From positions 124,001-188,000 of the forward strand of contig WSYJ01000005.1 in assembly GCA_020186115.1 (NCBI GenBank): a stretch of DNA of 64,000 nt, written 5' to 3'. Below the pieces are notes generated by a model, which saw only the letters and a program-made list of their open reading frames with translations, searched no databases and was not told the DNA's origin. Positions 25,780 through 36,048 of the stretch are shown here, in pieces. The translations under genes and the position numbers were made by a program. Origin of the DNA: Histomonas meleagridis (lineage: Eukaryota; Parabasalia; Tritrichomonadida; Dientamoebidae). Every line of letters starts with the position of its first letter. The stretch's first letter is position 1.

Positions 25780-27372
25780 TTATTGCTTATTCATTGATTT
25801 TCCAGCCTTTAAAACCTCATCCACCAAAAGTAATTGTGTTGCGACAAGAGGAGCCGATTGTATTTGATTCTTCTTCACGCAGTAATTGTCCCAAATTCCT
25901 TTCGTCTTCGGGTCCATCATTTCACCATTATCGATATCGATTCCGACGATTTGTTTTTTGTCTGCTGCGTTTTGTAGCGCAACTATTACATCGACAGCGT
26001 CGTGTCCTGCGTTGTGCGCGATGACACGAGGGATTTCAAGAACAGCCTCAGCGAATGCTTCGACGCCGAGCCTCTTCTTTCCGTCGACGTTCTTCTTGTA
26101 CTCGTGCAAGTGCGCGGAGAGTGCCGCTTCGAATGCACCGGCTCCGACAATGACTGCCTCATCTGCGATCGCATTGTTGACAGCTCGAAGTCCGTCACGG
26201 ATTGCGTCCTGCATTTGTTTGATGGTGTGGCTGTTCGGGCCTTTGATTAAGATGGAAACGGACTTTGGATTCTTCAGATCTTCAACAAATGTAAAATGAT
26301 CTTCGCCTAAAATAGTCTCCCAGACATGCCCGGCCCATCCAAGGCAGTCCTTGGTGAGGTTCTCGACACTGTTTGTTTCGATGGTGCCACATGCTTCATG
26401 TAATCGTTCCATATTGCGACGTTTGGCACGACGTAATGCGGAAATTCCGGCTCTGTAAAACATTTCTAATGAAGGTGGGTCGATGCCTTTCATGTTAATG
26501 ACAAGGAAATCTTCGCCATTCTTGCATACCTCATTCTTTAAGTCAATGATGGCTTGAACCTTCTTGTCTACAAATGAACGCTCGGCTTTGACAAGCTTTT
26601 CGCGATTGACCGCGTTGGTTGCATTAAGAGATGTGTTAACTTCGGTATTTTCAAATTCTAGTGAGACATTAAGCGCTAAGATATAACAGTTGTGAAGGTT
26701 GCGCTTCATTAATGGATGACGAAGTCCATGATCTAATACTAAGCCTTTGACTAATTGTGTATCATTTGCTAATTTGGTAAGCATGGAAAGTTGCTCAACC
26801 ATAAGAAGATCGGCCGGTCCTTTCTCTGGTTTGATTGTTAAGACAGCGTCAGTAACAATCTCCGCTAATTGATTAACTAAATCTTGTGGAAGTTTGGTGC
26901 CAATCGAGGTGCGAGCAACTTCAAGAAGAACATCACGATTGTTTTGGTCAATTTTAGTTTTGAATGAATCAAGGAATCGTAATGCTTCTTCACGAGCTTC
27001 TTCAAGACCATTTGTTAATACACGTGGATGAACACCTTCGGCAAGACGACGCTCACAGTTCTTAAGAATACCATCAATTAAAACTATAGTGGATGTAGTA
27101 CCATCACCAGTATTATCATCTTGGGCAACAGCTGCTCGTGCTATAAGCATAGCTGTTGGGTGGATGATGGTGAGGTTCTTGAGAAGAACATTGCCATCTT
27201 TTGTAAGTTGGATATCACCTGCACCGCCAACAAGCATCTTTAATGTGCCTGCTGGACCAAGATTAGTTTTCAGTATATCTGCTAAGCTGTGAGAAGCGTT
27301 TAAGTTCATGGTCAGTGCTTGATCACGTCTGTAGAGTTCAGCTTGTTGGTTAAGCTGGGAAACAGCTGCCAT
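25780..27372 (-). CDS. CCT6: T-complex protein 1 subunit zeta (CCT6)
   Basis: A 530-residue group II chaperonin subunit. It starts MAAVSQLNQQAELYRRDQAL, the zeta pattern. Hallmarks: TNLGPAGTLKMLV, AQDDNTGDGTTSTIVLI (the GDGTT nucleotide site), RTSIGTKLP, and near the end ILEIPRVIAHNAGHDAVDV with GIWDNYCVKKNQIQSA. CCT6 is one of eight ring subunits that fold actin and tubulin in the cytosol. Full length for the family. An AAACGGT element (27396-27402) lies about 25 bp upstream of the ATG and a GCCACTTTAC initiator-like site between them. Codons are less AT-rich than in the neighbours, consistent with high expression. Confidence 0.97.
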   Translation of the reverse strand: MAAVSQLNQQAELYRRDQALTMNLNASHSLADILKTNLGPAGTLKMLVGGAGDIQLTKDGNVLLKNLTIIHPTAMLIARAAVAQDDNTGDGTTSTIVLIDGILKNCERRLAEGVHPRVLTNGLEEAREEALRFLDSFKTKIDQNNRDVLLEVARTSIGTKLPQDLVNQLAEIVTDAVLTIKPEKGPADLLMVEQLSMLTKLANDTQLVKGLVLDHGLRHPLMKRNLHNCYILALNVSLEFENTEVNTSLNATNAVNREKLVKAERSFVDKKVQAIIDLKNEVCKNGEDFLVINMKGIDPPSLEMFYRAGISALRRAKRRNMERLHEACGTIETNSVENLTKDCLGWAGHVWETILGEDHFTFVEDLKNPKSVSILIKGPNSHTIKQMQDAIRDGLRAVNNAIADEAVIVGAGAFEAALSAHLHEYKKNVDGKKRLGVEAFAEAVLEIPRVIAHNAGHDAVDVIVALQNAADKKQIVGIDIDNGEMMDPKTKGIWDNYCVKKNQIQSAPLVATQLLLVDEVLKAGKSMNKQ

Positions 27373-28648
27373 TGTTCAGTAAAGTGGCCGAAGAGACCGT
27401 TTATGATGTTCACTTTTCATTTAACATCTTACTTTTTCAATGCTTAACAAGACCCAAAATTTTGCTTGAACAAAGAGAAAAATCTTTCATTTGTGGCATA
27501 TCCAAAAATATTTGTATCAAAATTCTTTTTGATTTTATTGGCTAAAACTGTGTTCATTAATAATCTCGGCTAATTTGCTGTTGTAACTTTGTTCTTATAT
27601 GAATTTTGAAAACACATTATAAAAGAATATTTATACTGGTAAAAATTAATATTATCAAAATTTATTTCTCTTACATGTTGGGAATAATTATTTTACCAGA
27701 TCCTTTGTTGAAAGTGTTTTGTAGAATGAATATTCAATAGGTGATAACTCTGTACGAGATCAGTATATCAACGATATTAATTGAAGCAAAAATATCCTAA
27801 CAAAATTCATATGAACATTATTTCAAGAAATGTGTTAAATTATTGGATTCAAGTTCATTTTTCTTCAAATAATGATTTTTATTGACCACTGAAGAACAGA
27901 TTATTTTCAGATCTTAAAAGAACCACTTAAAATTTTGTTAGAAAAAATAATTACTTGTAATATTGATGCCCATTAGAATTCCCTTTTGTTCAATAAAGAA
28001 TTTAATAAATGAATATCTTTCACAAAGTGTTGGCTCATTCAAATTTATCTGCATGAAACAAGTTCAAAAGGAGATGTATCAATACTTATTTTAAATTAAG
28101 TATTCACCAAACAATAAATTATTAAGTACTATATCTATAGTAATGATTATCATATCAATGCAATTTACCCTATGTATCCTATTCAACAGCTGTATGTCGT
28201 TTCATACCCAAACCACCCCAATTTGCCGACAAACTTACACAATATGTAGAGTCTTGGGAAAAACCCTGTCTAATTCATTAAATAAATATTAATTGTTTAG
28301 GTGTAACCTAATTGTTTGGGAAGAGATGGGCGAGGGTGGGTAGCTCTGTATTATCCTCCGATGTTCGAGTTATTATTTTGTAATGAGTTTTTAAATTAAT
28401 TTTCAAACCTAGTTTTCGTATTCAGAATAAATTTTATTCCCACATATCAATTTATTTTAAAATAATCAATTCTATTATTTATTGATTAAGGTTCGTTCTT
28501 CTTCTCATATATTGATCATTCAATAATACTTGATTAAATGATTCCCAATTTTATTTTTGTTGCAAGACTCATATCAATTTGATACATGTATCTATATGCA
28601 TATTGTTTTCCACTAAAGGTTTCATTCCTGCAGCCATAAAAGATTTTA
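27373..28648. other. Gene-poor region with a possible DUF3447 relic
   Basis: After the CCT6 promoter this 1.3-kb stretch is AT-rich. On the minus strand near 27960-28060 a piece reads LNEPTLCERYSFIKFF, close to EPSLYEICSFVNQR of the DUF3447 pseudogene that follows at 29-30.7 kb, suggesting an eroded copy. No intact gene or RNA gene is seen. Confidence 0.35.
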
Positions 28649-28954
28649 TTACTTGATAGTGTACTGTTGATTGTCTCCATGAATTTGCTTTTGGTCCTTT
28701 TGATATTTTAGGTAATGTCTTCTGACTAATGATGGATCAGTGTTAAATATGTTCCCAACAATCGTAAATTTCTTGGGATTATCTTCAATTTCTTTACTAA
28801 TAATCCAAATTTGTTCACGTAATTTAGCATTTTTAAAATCTTCACTGTCGATAATGTCACAACCATTTAAGCCAACATCTTTAATATCTAGTAGCTTTAA
28901 TTCGTCTGGGTTTTTTGCGGGAGAAAGTTGACATCGAGGGTTTTTTTGCTTCAT
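28649..28954 (-). pseudogene. Homeodomain-like helix-turn-helix fragment
   Basis: From ATG 28954 a 101-residue frame reads to 28649. After a Lys/Pro-rich start it has AKLREQIWIISKEIEDNPKK, then FTIVGNIFNTDPSLVRRHY, a helix-turn-helix shape. The upstream 35 codons are open but lack an ATG. The piece sits directly against a broken-off ankyrin spacer (near 29080), so it is probably a fragment joined by rearrangement, possibly from a mobile-element or regulatory protein. Not assigned to a family. Confidence 0.45.
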
Positions 28955-29079
28955 CAATAAAAAATATTTTTGAATCAACTCATAGAATATTTTGAATCCC
29001 ACATTTTTAACAGAAAATATAAATGAATAGTTTATTCTAACTTTTTCGTGCAAAGACAAGGTTTTCCCTGTGCTCTAGT

Positions 29080-29473
29080 TATTTTGAAATATCAAATTAT
29101 TAAAATAAATTTTAAATAAAACAAATAAATATTTTTATTATTAATATCAATTCCTTCTTGTTCAAGAAGTAATTTAACTATTTCTATATGACCTTTTGAA
29201 GATGCCCAAATAAGTGCTGTATTAAATAATTTAAATAATTTCCAAATATTATTTTGAAATAAAAAATTATTTAAATAAATTTTAAATAAAATAAATGTAT
29301 ATTTTTGGCATTAATATCAATTCCTTCTTGTTCAAGAAGTAATTTAACTATTTCTGTATGACCTTTTTCAGAAGCAATCATAAGTGCTGTTTTAAATAAT
29401 TTATATAAATTCCAAATATTATTTTGAAATATTAAATTTTTAAAATAAGTATCAAATAAAATAAAGAGATATC
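29080..29473 (-). repeat. Ankyrin module/spacer array, 170-nt period
   Basis: Reading the minus strand: spacer 29473-29391 (83 nt), module 29390-29304 (87 nt), spacer 29303-29221 (83 nt), module 29220-29134 (87 nt), then a spacer truncated near 29080. Modules encode TALMIASEKGHTEIVKLLL-type repeats with no stops. Spacers share ATTTATTTTATTT near the 5' end and AATAATATTTGGAA about 25 nt before the 3' end, which finishes AAACAG or ATACAG into the next module. Confidence 0.85.
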
Positions 29474-30733
29474 TCCTGCATTAACATTAATTCCTTTTTG
29501 CCCCAAAATAAATTTAAATAGTTCAATATTTCCTAAAACTGAGGAGAAAGATAAAATATCATTTGGAATTTGAATGTCTTTGAGGAAATGTTTGAAAAGA
29601 TATATATTTCCAATTTCTACAGTTTTATTAATAATTGCATTATTAATATGCATTCCTTCTTTTTGTAAAAATATTAAAATTTCATAATTATTGTATAAAA
29701 TGCATTTCACTCCCAAATTTTCGAAGAAAGAGTTTTCAGATTCTTTATAATCATCATAAAAATCATCAGAATATGAATCATAGCTAGATGAATATTGATC
29801 TTGATTTTCTTTAATTTTATTCTCATAAATGTATTTAAAAATATTATTTTTATGGAACATAATCGCTGTTTCAAGAGTATCCTCAAAAGATGAATGATTT
29901 TGTTCACATAAATGAATGATTTCTTCATTCCCACCTGCAACTGCATATTTACCTGTGTTTTCTACATTTGCACCATTCATAAGTAAATATTTAAAGCATT
30001 TAATTGATCCAAAAAATGCTGCATAATCAATTAATGTAACATTTCTTTGATTAACAAATGAACATATTTCATAAAGTGATGGTTCAATTATTTGGTTAAA
30101 ATCAAAATTTGTTTCTGATGATATTTCTTGAAGTTTTTCGATTTCATCATTTCGAATTATTTGTGCAATTTCTTTCCGATTAACTCCTTCTTTAATATAT
30201 TGTTTATGAAGTTCCCAATTATCCTTTGATAGTTCTTCGTAGTTTTTTCTAAAATTTTTTTCAAAAGGATCACCATATTTTACTATGTTTTTACTTTCTG
30301 TTTTATAATGTGCAAAATAATTTGTATAAATGTTTTTAGTAATATTTGAATCAATTAAATTTCGTTCAATCATTTTACAAATCAAATAATATGATTCTTG
30401 TGTATTAATATTACTTATATAATTACAGAATATTTTAACAATTTTAGGAGTGTTTTGATTAATTTCTTCTTCTTTTATCTGAATTGTTTCTAAATAATTT
30501 AAATACAAATCATTTATATCTTTTCTTGAATAGAATGCAGAATAAATTAATTCACTAATAATTAAATTAAATGAATATGGTTAATTTAAATCAAATAATT
30601 TCTTTGTTTGATCAATGGAAAAATCAAAATTTTCTTTTGTTAAACCAAAAATGATTTGCTCAAGGTTAGAAAGCATTTCGATGTAGATAGATTGACTTTT
30701 AATTTCTTCATTATTTATAATATAATTTGACAT
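29080..30733 (-). pseudogene. DUF3447-ankyrin gene with premature stop and modular repeats
   Basis: ATG 30733 opens a frame that matches the order of the intact DUF3447 protein at 58605, but TAA at 30583-30581 stops it after 50 codons. The frame then continues open to 29432 (LYLNYLETIQ onward), including the family signature LIDYAAFFGSIKCFKYLLMNGA. Two complete 87-nt ankyrin modules follow (29304-29390 and 29134-29220), separated by 83-nt AT-rich spacers. A third spacer breaks off at about 29080. DUF3447 proteins are a large trichomonad ankyrin family of unknown function, some thought to be cytoplasmic interaction scaffolds. Decay is clear from the nonsense codon and the truncation. Confidence 0.8.
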
Positions 30734-31060
30734 TATAAATGGGATTGAGATGTTCTAAAATGGTTATAGTTATAATGAGGTCAAAATGTCAAAACCGATG
30801 AAATTTAACACCAACTTAGAAAGTGACAAATCATGATGATTTATGTGTCTAACTCGTAGTAGGTTCAGATTTAATCTCTCCAACTTTGCATATCTCAGTT
30901 AAGATACAAGTTCTACCTAATACAAAATTTTAATTTTCTTTTTTCTTCAAAATTATGAAATTATTCTCAAGATCTAACTAAACTTTGATACAAGCTTCAC
31001 CACGCCAAATATGTAAATGTATTATAAATGAAATTACTCAATTTTTAATGAAAAATATTA
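30734..31060. other. Spacer between ankyrin pseudogenes
   Basis: It holds the upstream region of the 30733 pseudogene (AAACCGATG at about 30793). The remainder is AT-rich with no coding potential. Confidence 0.3.
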
Positions 31061-32564
31061 TTACTTCTGCAGATCAAAAATAAACGGCTTTTTCTGGTGA
31101 AAAGTGTCATTTTTTGATAAGATATTGAATTTGTTTTTCAACTTGATGAATTCATTTGATATCAAATTTGTTCCATTAAATAACCATTTTGTACTAATAA
31201 AAATTTCTCTATAATTATTTAGTGTACAATATACTAAATTAGTACTGTTTATATCTTTTCTTTTCAAATATAATTTAACACCAAATCCTGCTAACATTTT
31301 AACTCGTTCAATATTATTATTATTAACTGAGTTATATAAATCTATTAAATCTTCAGTATCAGATTTTCTGGATAAAATTTCTTGATAAATTGGATTATCT
31401 TTGCAAGGATAATTATTGGCATTTTTAAGTGATGTCCGTACTAAAATATGAAATTTTACATATTTTGGATTAGTATTCCCATAATATTTATTATGAATTA
31501 CATCTTGCATCCAATAAACTCCTTTTGAATTTGGAATAAATATATTAAAATTATTTTCAATAATTTTTTTTATCATTTCAGGTTTGTAATTCTTTGAAAA
31601 AATATCTAATATTGTTCTTCCGTCTTTAGTAGGAACTTGTATATCTTACCCATTTTCAATAAATACATGAAAATCATAGCTTTTCTCAATTAAATGAAAT
31701 GGAAGGAGTCCATTAGAATCATAACATGAAAGATTTGCCCTATATTTTTTAATAAGAAGCTCAATAACTTGTATGCTTGAGCTTTGGGCAGCTATATGTA
31801 ATAAGCTTTTTCCGTTATCTTTTAATTCTAATACCAAGGGCATATTATATATCAAATATTCAATTATATCAGTTTGAGAATTTTCAACTGCTGTAAATAT
31901 TGTTTGCTCTTTATAATTCTTAGGTGTAACTGGGTGATCAAATTTAATATCAAGTGCTCGGATTTTATTGAAACTTTCTGAAAAATTACGTAAATTTTCT
32001 GGGGTATTTAAACGATCAAAAAAACCATGATTAAAAATTATTTTTTGCTGTGGTGAGTGAATGACATACATATGTTGGTACTTCAGAAGCTTGTCTCATA
32101 CGAAGACTTGTAACTTCTGGACTTGTAAAATTAATTGGTTCAGGTGTAAATCCTGTTCCTTTTATTTCATTGCTATTAAATATACTATAATAAAGTTCAG
32201 AATCAACAATTGGCGATAAATATGTTGAATCATCTATTTGAACACGCATCGCTGATAACACGATTTGGACTTTGTTCTTTGCATCACTTGATGATTTTGC
32301 ATTTCGAATAATCCCTAAGATGATTGAAGCTGCTTCAGGTTTTGTTATATACCCAACATCTCGATTGAAACCAGCAATGATATAAATATTAACTTTTTTA
32401 TAAAAATTGTCATTGCAAAAGAAAAAATAGGCAGATCTTAACATTATATAATATTCTATAGAATCCGTACCAAAACAATGCATACTAAACCTTCTAAACC
32501 ATTCATATACTTTTGGTGTTTGGGTATTATATTTATTAAAGGGTGCTGTTGGATTTTGACCCAT
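31061..32564 (-). pseudogene. Ankyrin-repeat protein gene broken by frameshift and stop
   Basis: Three consecutive minus-strand frames belong together: 32564-32031 (start MGQNPTAPFNKYNTQ, helical N-terminus of 177 codons), 32071-31646 (NSQTDIIEYLIYNMP; LLHIAAQSSSIQVIELLIKK, clear ankyrin repeats), and a last frame ending at 31061 (ILDIFSKNYKPEMIKKIIEN; NIERVKMLAGFGVKLYLK). The first change is a frameshift near 32050, the second a stop (VFIENG then TAA) at 31646 with the same frame open beyond it. A short segment around 31105-31190 is repeated inside the arms of the inverted repeat at 32.66-33.43 and 36.05-36.82 kb. The gene is probably inactive. Confidence 0.7.
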
Positions 32565-32661
32565 ATTTATGAAATAACTTTACAATCTTAACTAAATTCT
32601 GTTTGTTCGCAATTTCCAAAGGTGTAGTTTTAAAAACGATGAATAAACTCCAAAAACATCA

Positions 32662-33432
32662 TATGAATTTTATATTTAATTTTTGTAATAATTGATTCTT
32701 TCGTTAGTAGTAACTTGACAACTTCGATTAAATTCACTTCTACATGTGTAAAGGTGACCAATTAGTACAAAATTGATTCCATCATCATAACATAAATTTA
32801 CTTCGATTCAATTATCATTTAGTAAAATTTGAATAATTTCCAAATTTTCTTCTTCTGTTAATGTCGACCATTTTCAGCTGTTACATCACATTCATTATTA
32901 TTTAAACCTTTATGTGCTAATAATAAAAATATCGAAACAATCCGTTCAGAAGTCAATTCTATATCTGCGTTTTATTTTAATGTCATAATCTTTCAAAAAA
33001 AATACAAAATTTTTTACAGAATGATTTTTAAATATATCAAATATATAAAAAGTTTTTTAAGCAATTTGACGAAAGGCATTAATATGAATATTTTCATTAA
33101 TAATTCATAAAACATAATTTTGTTTCGATAGTTATATATAAAATTTTTGTTAGTACAAAATGGTTATTTAATGGAACAAATTTGATATCAAATGAATTCA
33201 ATATCTTATACCTTTTTCACTTCATCTTGTCGTTTTTCAAAATCAATTTGTCATAAGTATAATATTTTATTATATTTTAATAAAAGCACATTTAAAACCC
33301 ATTTTAAAATGAATAATGTGTAAAAAGGTATTTTTTTTAAATAATTGAAATTAATTATATTTATTTAACTCATCAAATTTTAAATTTTTTTTTAAAAATC
33401 GTGATATTATTTAACACATTGTGTACAATAAA
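32662..33432 (+). repeat. Left arm of a 0.77-kb inverted repeat
   Basis: This 771-bp segment reappears, reverse-complemented and near-identical where I compared it, at 36049-36820. It contains frameshifted ankyrin sequence on the minus strand (IVSIFLLLAHKGLNNNECD; ENLEIIQILLNDN; VNLIEVVKLLLTKESIITK) and, on the plus strand at its inner part, a fragment also present at 31105-31190. Its inner ~80 bp is the outer part of the transposon terminal repeat. Outer flanks (32655-32661 versus 36821-36827) show no clear target-site duplication. Confidence 0.9.
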
Positions 33433-35057
33433 TGCTTCATAGAATTTTATGATTCCGATAGAATAATTACATTATATATACAAATTATAAAATAAAAATG
33501 AATTTGAACTTTTTTTAATTATAAATATTTCAAGCTTATGGGTCTTATTTCATCTGTTATCCGACTTTTTAATTTTGCTAAATCTTCAAAATTTGTTTTC
33601 ATCAAAATTCAAAGAACTTTTAAATTATTCACTGATCAATTTATGGATACACTCAATTACCACACAATTTTCAATTTTTTGAGAATTGAACTGATTCCTT
33701 TCCAAAAGTTGATTTTCAACTCACCTCACATTCTATTCATATTACTTAAATATGAAACACTATTCGCCGAAGGAAAAGGACATTGATACTCTCCTCAATA
33801 CAATGCTTTCAGGAGGAGATCCATACATACATAATTGTTGGAAAGGCATTAGGTATGTCGAAGAGAACACTTCAGCGCTACATGATCAAGATCTATGAAA
33901 ACAATTTTATTGCTCGGGAGCCTTCAAAGAGGGGTGGTGCTCACAACATAAAGATTAACGATGAAATTGAAGATTGGATGATTCAATTTGTTGAAGAATA
34001 CAGCTCAACCACTATTCAAATCATTAAAAGACAACATGTGCGCTGCCTTTCCGCAACAAGGTTTGGATAACATTTCTCTTACGAAGATTCACAATCACCT
34101 TGATGCCAAATTGCTTTCAAACAAAAAGCAGCGCTACATTGCTCCAGATGCTAATTCCGATGAAACACTTCGTTTGAGGGCGGAATACGTCAATGAACTT
34201 ACAAACTTGGACGTGAATATACATCAAATTTATATCGATGAAACTAATTTCACCATAATGACCAGGAGGAATTATGGTAGATCAAAAGTTGGGACAAGAG
34301 CAGTTCAGCCTTCCGTAATCGATGGCTGCAAAAAAGTAAATATAATTGCAGCAGTGAGTCCAAGCTTTGGTTAAGTGTATCATGAAAGAACACTTGAAAA
34401 CGTAACAAAAAATGTATTTGACCAATACATTAAGGACTTAATTGAAATTTCGAAAAGAGAACACTCAAATGAACGTTTTGTGTTCATCATGGACAATGCA
34501 AGAGTACATCAAAAAGATGAAGTAACCGCTCTTTGTACTGGTGAATATATTCGTTTCCTATTCCTTGCTCCTTACTCACCCTATCTGAATCCAATTGAAA
34601 GGTGTTTTAGCCAAATAAAAGCTCATGTAAAAGAATGGTTAGCACGAAACAATGATAGGTTAGTAGCAACAGGCGATCTAGCTTGGGGACAAAAAGGTGC
34701 AGCAAGATCTCATATTCTTGATGAAGCAATCCAATCTTCAATTGGAACAATTACCAAAGAAAATGTTCAAAAATATTTGAACTACTCACGCAAATACTAT
34801 CAAAAGATATTTTTGATGGAACCAATTTTGGATGAATAAAGTTATTCATCGAGAAAAATTATTTTTTTGTTTTTTTTCAATATTTTTTCTATGTTTACAA
34901 ATATTTTAATATTATGGCCAAAAAATATAATTAAATAAGATTTAATTATTTGCTCAAATCATAAAATTCCCCGAAGTATTCATTGTACACATAGTGTTGG
35001 ATAATATTAAGATTTTTTATAAATTTAAAATTTGATGGAATAAATAATATAATCAAA
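33354..35057 (+). mobile_element. Decayed Tc1/mariner-type element with ~100-bp terminal inverted repeats
   Basis: Ends: 33354-33454 and 34957-35057 are inverted repeats of each other, roughly three-quarters identical; the best part is TGTACAAT(A/G)AAT(G/A)CTTC followed by GAATTTTATGATT. The interior holds one transposase gene (33752-34839). The size of ~1.7 kb suits the superfamily, though 100-bp repeats are longer than the ~28-bp ends of the known Trichomonas mariner. A third copy of the outer repeat forms the inner end of the right arm at 36049. Confidence 0.75.
33752..34839 (+). pseudogene. DD34E transposase (Tc1/IS630-mariner superfamily), inactivated
   Basis: Starting at ATG 33752 the protein is split by a frameshift near 33830, another near 34030, and an in-frame TAA at 34372-34374. 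The helix-turn-helix part reads GKALGMSKRTLQRYM. The catalytic triad is visible: Asp in IYIDETNFTI, Asp in FIMDNARVHQ, and Glu in SPYLNPIERCF, with 34 residues between the last two, hence DD34E. Glu rather than Asp and the YSPYLNPIE motif point to a Tc1 or IS630-like member rather than a classical mariner (DD34D). It cannot be translated as one protein. Confidence 0.85.
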
Positions 35058-35099
35058 TGCACTTCTACCATGGTAATAATTTAATGTATGAAAAATTTT

Positions 35100-35800
35100 T
35101 AGGCAATCATAGTGCGCATCAACGATGAGCCCATCGACCAAAGCTAATACCATGCGTTCGACACCTTTAATGGCGATGTCCTGAACGTCCTCAGCTGCAT
35201 GTCTTGCATCGAGAGCCTTATCATGTTGAGTAAGATCATCGATGATGAGTACTAGCTTATGAGCACTTCAGCGAAGCAAATCGCTACATTTGTCCTCGGC
35301 AAGTCTCCATGCTGTCAAAGCTAGAGCCAAAGCGCCCCGGAGATGTTCAAGATATTTGACAAGAGTGACTTCCAAAGAGACCAGAGAGTGAGAAACTTAT
35401 TTGGTGACTTCCAATGGATGCCGTATGAGGACGTGATCGTCTCTTGTACGTCGAGCTTTCACAGTTCGTGGGTTTCGTGCAGAGGTCGGTCGCGTTCGGC
35501 GAGGTGTCGAACATCCTCCTCGACCTGCAGTCGATGAGAGGGTTCGGGGCATCATGGTCGGTGCTATAGTTCGTATTCGCGCTGATTGCATCATCAAAGG
35601 AGAAGAGAGCGCGTGCCGGTTCCGCGCTGCAGGAGTTCAGAAAGAGTGTGTGTCGGTGTGCGCTGCTGCTGGAGACGAGGAAGAAGGCGCCTAACGAGGT
35701 GATGTATATACTCGACAGGATAAACTTGCACTTGAGGACGAACTTCAATTGCTTGAAGGAGGAGAGTATGTAGTTTAAGACCGTGAGCGACCTAATGACG
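35100..35800. pseudogene. GC-rich, foreign-looking gene fragments inside the inverted repeat
   Basis: This ~700-bp segment is far richer in G and C than everything around it. On the minus strand 35250-35100 reads LVLIIDDLTQHDKALDAR then HAAEDVQDIAIKGVERMVLA; on the plus strand ~35440-35770 reads VELSQFVGFVQRSVAFGEVS, SNILLDLQSMRGFGASW and APNEVMYILDRINLHLRTNF. Both are interrupted by stops. I cannot name the source proteins; they look like pieces of one or two protein genes brought in by rearrangement or transfer. Confidence 0.5.
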
Positions 35801-36048
35801 TTAATATTCCATATGTCGACAATGGAGCCAATAATAGCAAAGAAAAAATCAAGTTCACTATTACAAACGATCTTATTTAGGCACATTTTAATTTTTTGTG
35901 CAGATATTTCACATAGCATAACAGACGTTCTTTTAATTTTTTTTTGTTTGCCATTGGTTCCTATTCACTATTTAATTTAAAGTTTGCTTTTTAATTAAAT
36001 ATATTGATCCAAATTTAATTTTTAGATTCAAACTCAAATATTGAATAT

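Noticed and set aside
25780..26300. Plus-strand frames of 80-160 codons opposite CCT6
   Set aside because: They are antisense to the well-identified chaperonin gene and have Cys/Phe/Ser-rich shadow composition.
35347..35919. 190-codon minus-strand frame in the GC-rich island
   Set aside because: Its sequence is Ser/Arg-rich and unlike a real protein, whereas the plus-strand readings look native; it is probably a shadow.
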